Below, one piece after another: positions 14,453 through 17,150 of a stretch of 17,150 nt of DNA (position 1 is its first letter; the number at the start of each line of letters is the position of its first letter). The translations under genes were made by a program, and so were the position numbers. The DNA is from an uncultured Eubacteriales bacterium. Its GTDB lineage: Bacteria; Bacillota; Clostridia; Oscillospirales; Oscillospiraceae. The stretch lies in the NCBI GenBank assembly GCA_900550615.1, contig URSX01000034.1, forward strand, positions 1 to 17,150, in the 5' to 3' direction. The notes below the pieces were generated by a model. The model saw nothing but the letters and a program-made list of their open reading frames with translations, did not search any database and had not been told where the DNA came from.

Positions 14453-14557
14453 GAAACGGCGCTGTCGTGCCATCAGCCTGTTTTTTTCGATTTTCCCCAT
14501 AACTGATACAGAGGGGTGAGAAAAGCGCCCCACGCATCAAGAAATGGAGGGAATTGT

Positions 14558-15214
14558 ATGAACCTGTTTGAAACCGTAAAAACCGCCGTCAACGCCAGGG
14601 AGGCTGCACAGCTGTATGGCGTTGCGGTCAACCGCTGTGGAATGGCGCTCTGCCCCTTCCACAACGACCACCACCCCAGCCTGCTGGTAGCAGACGACCA
14701 CTACCACTGTTTTGCCTGCGGAGCGCACGGGGACGTCATCGACCTGGCTGCCAATCTTTTTGGCCTGAGCCTGTATGATGCAGCCCGAAAACTGGCGGCG
14801 GACTTCCATCTTGCGCCGGACAAGCCCCTGCCGGAATCCATCTGCCAAAAACTGAAACAGAAAACCAAGGCACAGCAGCTCCGGGAGGATGAGCGGCTGT
14901 GCTGTTCTGTTTTGGGGCAGTACCGCCGGACGCTGGAGGAGTGGAAACTGCGGTATGCCCCGCAGACACCGGAGGAAACACTGAACGAGCGGTTTGTGGA
15001 GGCTTGCCACCGGCTTCCCTGGGCGGAGTACCTGCTGGACGCCCTGCTGCAAGGGGATTCCCATGAGCGGGAGACAGTGGTTCAGCAGCTGATGGCAGAC
15101 GGAAGCATCCAAAAGATCAATCGGCAACTGAAAGAATGGAGAAAGGAGACAACACACAATGCGCAAACAATCTGCTGCGCCGCCCAGTCACGGCGGCTGG
15201 CCCGCCTGGTATGA
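14558..15214 (+). CDS. CHC2 zinc-finger primase fragment, no TOPRIM domain
   Basis: 218 residues. The ATG at 14558 is preceded by GGAGGG at 7 bases. Residues 27-62 contain the DnaG-type zinc ribbon: CPFH (C32, H35) and CFACG (C51, C54), with HHPSLLV and GDVIDL flanking as in bacterial and phage primases. In that family the ribbon reads the template for primer start sites. The rest (70-218) is helical and charged with no TOPRIM catalytic motif, and the protein is far shorter than DnaG (about 600 residues), so it should be non-catalytic alone. The next gene, a D5-type helicase, begins inside its last 56 bp, so the two are co-translated and probably act together in replication of a mobile element. 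It is divergent from the operon at 12041-14385. Confidence 0.88.
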   Translation: MNLFETVKTAVNAREAAQLYGVAVNRCGMALCPFHNDHHPSLLVADDHYHCFACGAHGDVIDLAANLFGLSLYDAARKLAADFHLAPDKPLPESICQKLKQKTKAQQLREDERLCCSVLGQYRRTLEEWKLRYAPQTPEETLNERFVEACHRLPWAEYLLDALLQGDSHERETVVQQLMADGSIQKINRQLKEWRKETTHNAQTICCAAQSRRLARLV

Positions 15215-16478
15215 CGGGAAGAACATCAACGAGGTGCTGTTCTGCGAGGAATTTCTGGCGGCTCACCCTATGAAGTGTATCCGGGGCAGGCTGTTCACGG
15301 TGGACGGAGCGGTGGAGGACGAGGCGGTGGTCAGCCAGCAGATCCTGGAGACGGTTTCCGGCTGCGTCACCAGCGGACTGTCCAAACTGGTGTCCAATCT
15401 GCTCGCCAGCATCAAACTGCAAGCCTACTCGCCGCCTCTTCCCATCGAGACCGACCGCATCCACGTGGCCAACGGCACCTATTTCATGGACGGCCGCTTC
15501 TCGCCGGAAAAGACCTACTGCAACAACCGCCTGGCTGTGGGCTATCTGCCGGACGCCCCCAGGCCGGAGCGGTGGCTGCGGTTCCTCTCCGAATTGCTAG
15601 AACCGGAGGACATCCCCACCTTGCAGGAGTACCTGGGCTACTGCCTGCTGCCCACCACTAGGGCCCAGAAGATGCTGCTCATCATCGGCAGGGGCGGCGA
15701 GGGCAAAAGCCGAATCGACCTAGTGATGCGTGCCATCCTGGGGGACAGCATGAACACCACCAGTATCCAGAAGGTGGAAAACAACCGCTTCAGCCGGGCT
15801 GACCTGGAGCACAAGCTGCTAATGGTGGACGATGATATGGATTTGAGCGCCCTGCCCAAAACCAACTACATCAAGTCCATCATCACCTCCGAGTGCAAGA
15901 TGGATTTGGAGCGCAAAGGCGTCCAGAGCTACCAGAGTCTGCTCTATGTGCGCTTTCTCTGCTTCGGCAACGGGGCGTTGACGGCGCTTCACGACCAGTC
16001 CGATGGCTTCTTCCGGCGGCAGATCGTCCTGACCACCAGGGACCGTCCGGCGGACCGGGTGGACGACCCCTTCCTGGCAGAGAAGCTGGCGGCGGAGCGA
16101 GAGGGCATTTTCCTGTGGTGCCTGGAGGGGCTGCACCGCCTCATCGCCCAGAACTACCGCTTTACGATCAGCCCCAAGGCCCAGGAGAACGTGGAAACGG
16201 TGCGGCGCGGCAGCAACAACGTGGTGGAGTTTTTGCAGTCGGAGGGGTACATTCGCTTTCGTGCGGACTATGAGGCCAGTTCCAAGTCCATCTATGAGGC
16301 ATACAAGGTCTGGTGCGAGGACAATGTGCGCAAGCCCCTGTCAGCTAACCGGCTCAGCTCGGAGCTGACCCAGAATGCGGCGGTCTACAACGTGGAGCCC
16401 ACCAACAATATCTACTCCGGCGGCAGGCGGGTGCGGGGCTTTGTGGGGATCGAGGTGGTCGCACTGCCCTTTGGCTGA
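15159..16478 (+). CDS. D5/P4-type SF3 helicase of a mobile element
   Basis: 439 residues. The ATG at 15159 has AAAGGAG ten bases upstream and overlaps the preceding gene by 56 bp. Residues 90-165 fit the D5-N region that precedes the helicase (IHVANGTYFMDGRF, LRFLSELL, LQEYLGYCLLPT). The SF3 core follows: Walker A GRGGEGKS (177-184), Walker B LLMVDDDMD (220-228), and motif C with sensor Asn RFLCFGNG (265-272). After that come GFFRRQIVLTTRDRP and a C-terminal winged-helix-like region with EAYKVWCEDN. Helicases of this family are found in phages and in plasmid- or ICE-type elements and open the origin or drive the replication fork. The fused primase half of P4-type proteins is absent, which agrees with a separate CHC2 protein upstream. 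Confidence 0.9.
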   Translation: MRKQSAAPPSHGGWPAWYDGKNINEVLFCEEFLAAHPMKCIRGRLFTVDGAVEDEAVVSQQILETVSGCVTSGLSKLVSNLLASIKLQAYSPPLPIETDRIHVANGTYFMDGRFSPEKTYCNNRLAVGYLPDAPRPERWLRFLSELLEPEDIPTLQEYLGYCLLPTTRAQKMLLIIGRGGEGKSRIDLVMRAILGDSMNTTSIQKVENNRFSRADLEHKLLMVDDDMDLSALPKTNYIKSIITSECKMDLERKGVQSYQSLLYVRFLCFGNGALTALHDQSDGFFRRQIVLTTRDRPADRVDDPFLAEKLAAEREGIFLWCLEGLHRLIAQNYRFTISPKAQENVETVRRGSNNVVEFLQSEGYIRFRADYEASSKSIYEAYKVWCEDNVRKPLSANRLSSELTQNAAVYNVEPTNNIYSGGRRVRGFVGIEVVALPFG

Positions 16479-16496
16479 AATTGAAGTGAGATTTTG

Positions 16497-16522
16497 CTGT
16501 ACGTACTGTACGGTACGTACAG
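16497..16522. repeat. 26-bp perfect-arm palindrome just after the helicase gene
   Basis: CTGTACGTAC (16497-16506) and GTACGTACAG (16513-16522) are exact reverse complements around TGTACG, which itself extends the GTAC alternation. It could be a dimer-protein operator, an origin element or a cruciform. It lacks a following T run, so it is not a typical terminator. Confidence 0.65.
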
Positions 16523-16578
16523 AGGATTTTCGCTTTTCCCTCAGAATAAGAAGGCAAAATGACTATGCAAATTTCAAG

Positions 16579-16621
16579 GCCTGTGCAAACCGTGAACTAT
16601 TTCACGGCAGGAAGCACAGGC
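16579..16621 (+). terminator. Two-tier hairpin followed by a T-rich run
   Basis: The outer arms GCCTGTGC (16579-16586) and GCACAGGC (16614-16621) and the inner arms CCGTGAA (16590-16596) and TTCACGG (16601-16607) all pair perfectly, with a CTAT loop. TTTCTTGTTT follows. It may be the rho-independent end of the primase-helicase transcript; the internal bulge (AAA against CAGGAA) is unusual, so an origin or RNA structure is also possible. Confidence 0.5.
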
Positions 16622-16793
16622 TTTCTTGTTTGGTGATTTACCGGGCAGTGAAGCCCCATCGCCCGGCGGTGAGGAAGCACACGGTCGCAAACAAAACACC
16701 GCCAGACGGTAAAGCCGGATGGGGTCACGTTTGAGTACCCCATCGCAGCGCAAATTACGAATGAAAGGCGTCCGTGCTTAAAAATTTTATCCA

Positions 16794-16814
16794 CCGGTGA
16801 CGGCACATCACCGG
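16794..16814. repeat. 7-bp-arm inverted repeat upstream of the small HTH gene
   Basis: CCGGTGA (16794-16800) and TCACCGG (16808-16814) are exact reverse complements with a 7-bp loop. It lies 26 bp before GGAGG and about 40 bp before the ATG at 16856, a suitable place for autoregulation by the product of that gene or for an mRNA stem. Confidence 0.5.
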
Positions 16815-16855
16815 GAAATGAACACATTTCACGAACAAATGGAGGCAAAAACGAC

Positions 16856-17077
16856 ATGAAATCCAATCTGAGAAACGAGATCAAGGCGTACATTGTGCGC
16901 TCCGGCTGTACGATGCAGGAGGTGGTAGACCTGCTTTCTGACGAACATGGTTGGAGCAACAGTGTTTCCAACTTGTCCAACAAACTCCAGCGGGAATCTC
17001 TGCGCTACACCGAGGCCGTGCAGCTGGCCGATGCCCTGGGGTACGACATCGTGTGGCAGCGCCGCACCAAACCGTGA
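16856..17077 (+). CDS. Small helix-turn-helix protein
   Basis: 73 residues from the ATG at 16856, with GGAGG ten bases upstream. The sequence reads as a compact XRE-like fold: LRNEIKAYIVRSG as first helix, TMQEVVDLLSDEHG as the second, SNSVSNLSNKLQRESL as the recognition region, and YTEAVQLADALGYDIVW as the closing helix and strand. Small proteins of this type are common in conjugative elements and prophages of Clostridia as single-domain DNA binders. It follows the stem-loop-rich interval, whose last inverted repeat could be its operator. It is on the same strand as the primase and helicase but 377 bp away, so probably on its own transcript. The 73 bp after it to the window edge hold no feature beyond a weak GATTCT/AGAATC inverted pair. 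Confidence 0.8.
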   Translation: MKSNLRNEIKAYIVRSGCTMQEVVDLLSDEHGWSNSVSNLSNKLQRESLRYTEAVQLADALGYDIVWQRRTKP

Positions 17078-17150
17078 CTCTAGTACCCATCGAAGAAGCC
17101 GCAGATTCTGAGATGGCTTGGCTGGGAGAATCCGGCGGATTGCCCCGGCC

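Larger units (their letters stand above)
16479..16855. other. Non-coding interval rich in stem-loops
   Basis: 377 bp between the helicase and the small helix-turn-helix gene with no supportable gene. It contains a 26-bp palindrome (16497-16522), a two-tier hairpin (16579-16621), inverted repeats at 16641-16666 (CCGGGC/GCCCGG), 16665-16703 (GGCGGTG/CACCGCC) and 16718-16744 (GATGGGGT/ACCCCATC), and one at 16794-16814 (CCGGTGA/TCACCGG). CCCCATCG appears twice (16654 and 16738), so alternative pairings compete. This could be a replication or transfer origin, or a structured leader RNA for the next gene. Confidence 0.6.

Noticed and set aside
1..17150. CRISPR array, tRNA or rRNA gene
   Set aside because: No regularly spaced direct repeats with spacers were seen beyond the pair at 3305, and no cloverleaf or rRNA sequence was recognised on either strand.

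Overview
The window reads like accessory DNA of a Gram-positive gut Clostridium-type bacterium (Oscillospiraceae or Faecalibacterium-like). This is inferred from high GC, strong AGGAGG ribosome binding sites, short operon gaps and family content; no rRNA or marker gene fixes the taxon. It looks like part of an integrated mobile or genomic island: it carries a split primase/helicase pair, a sigma-like protein, a non-autonomous IS6-like element and a decayed metabolic gene. No integrase, relaxase, tRNA or attachment site is visible.

Layout. From 1 to 2531 (minus) runs the front 843 codons of a large unrecognised protein that continues off the left edge. Divergent from it is a small XRE-type regulator (2829-3185) whose last eight residues and stop come from a 140-bp miniature element (3160-3299) with IS6-like terminal inverted repeats and an internal 19-bp hairpin. 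Two tandem 21-bp repeats (3305-3346) then precede a tightly packed nine-gene plus-strand operon, 3443-11479.

The operon is the most interesting part. In order it encodes: a small basic protein; a coiled-coil protein; a four-helix membrane protein with coiled-coil arms; a lipoprotein combining a degenerate von Willebrand A-like region with an OmpA-like domain; a probable non-specific endonuclease with a D-x-x-G-H motif and an acidic tail; a VirD4/TraG-like ATPase without membrane anchor; a second, P-loop-less ATPase-like protein; an integral-membrane M48 metalloprotease; and a small protein resembling YbjN. Gaps are at most 39 bp and two junctions overlap as ATGA. This suggests an envelope-spanning machine with an ATPase motor, a possible nuclease cargo or effector, a protease and a chaperone-like partner. 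It does not match a named system that I recognise.

Downstream (11480-12040) lies a decayed fragment of an iron-type alcohol dehydrogenase. A two-gene minus-strand operon follows: a zinc-knuckle protein and then a sigma-70-like protein, driven by a good promoter flanked by 12-bp direct repeats. Facing right are a CHC2 zinc-finger primase fragment and a D5/P4-type SF3 helicase that overlap by 56 bp. They are followed by a 377-bp non-coding stretch dense in stem-loops and palindromes (a candidate replication origin, transfer origin or structured RNA), then a small helix-turn-helix protein.
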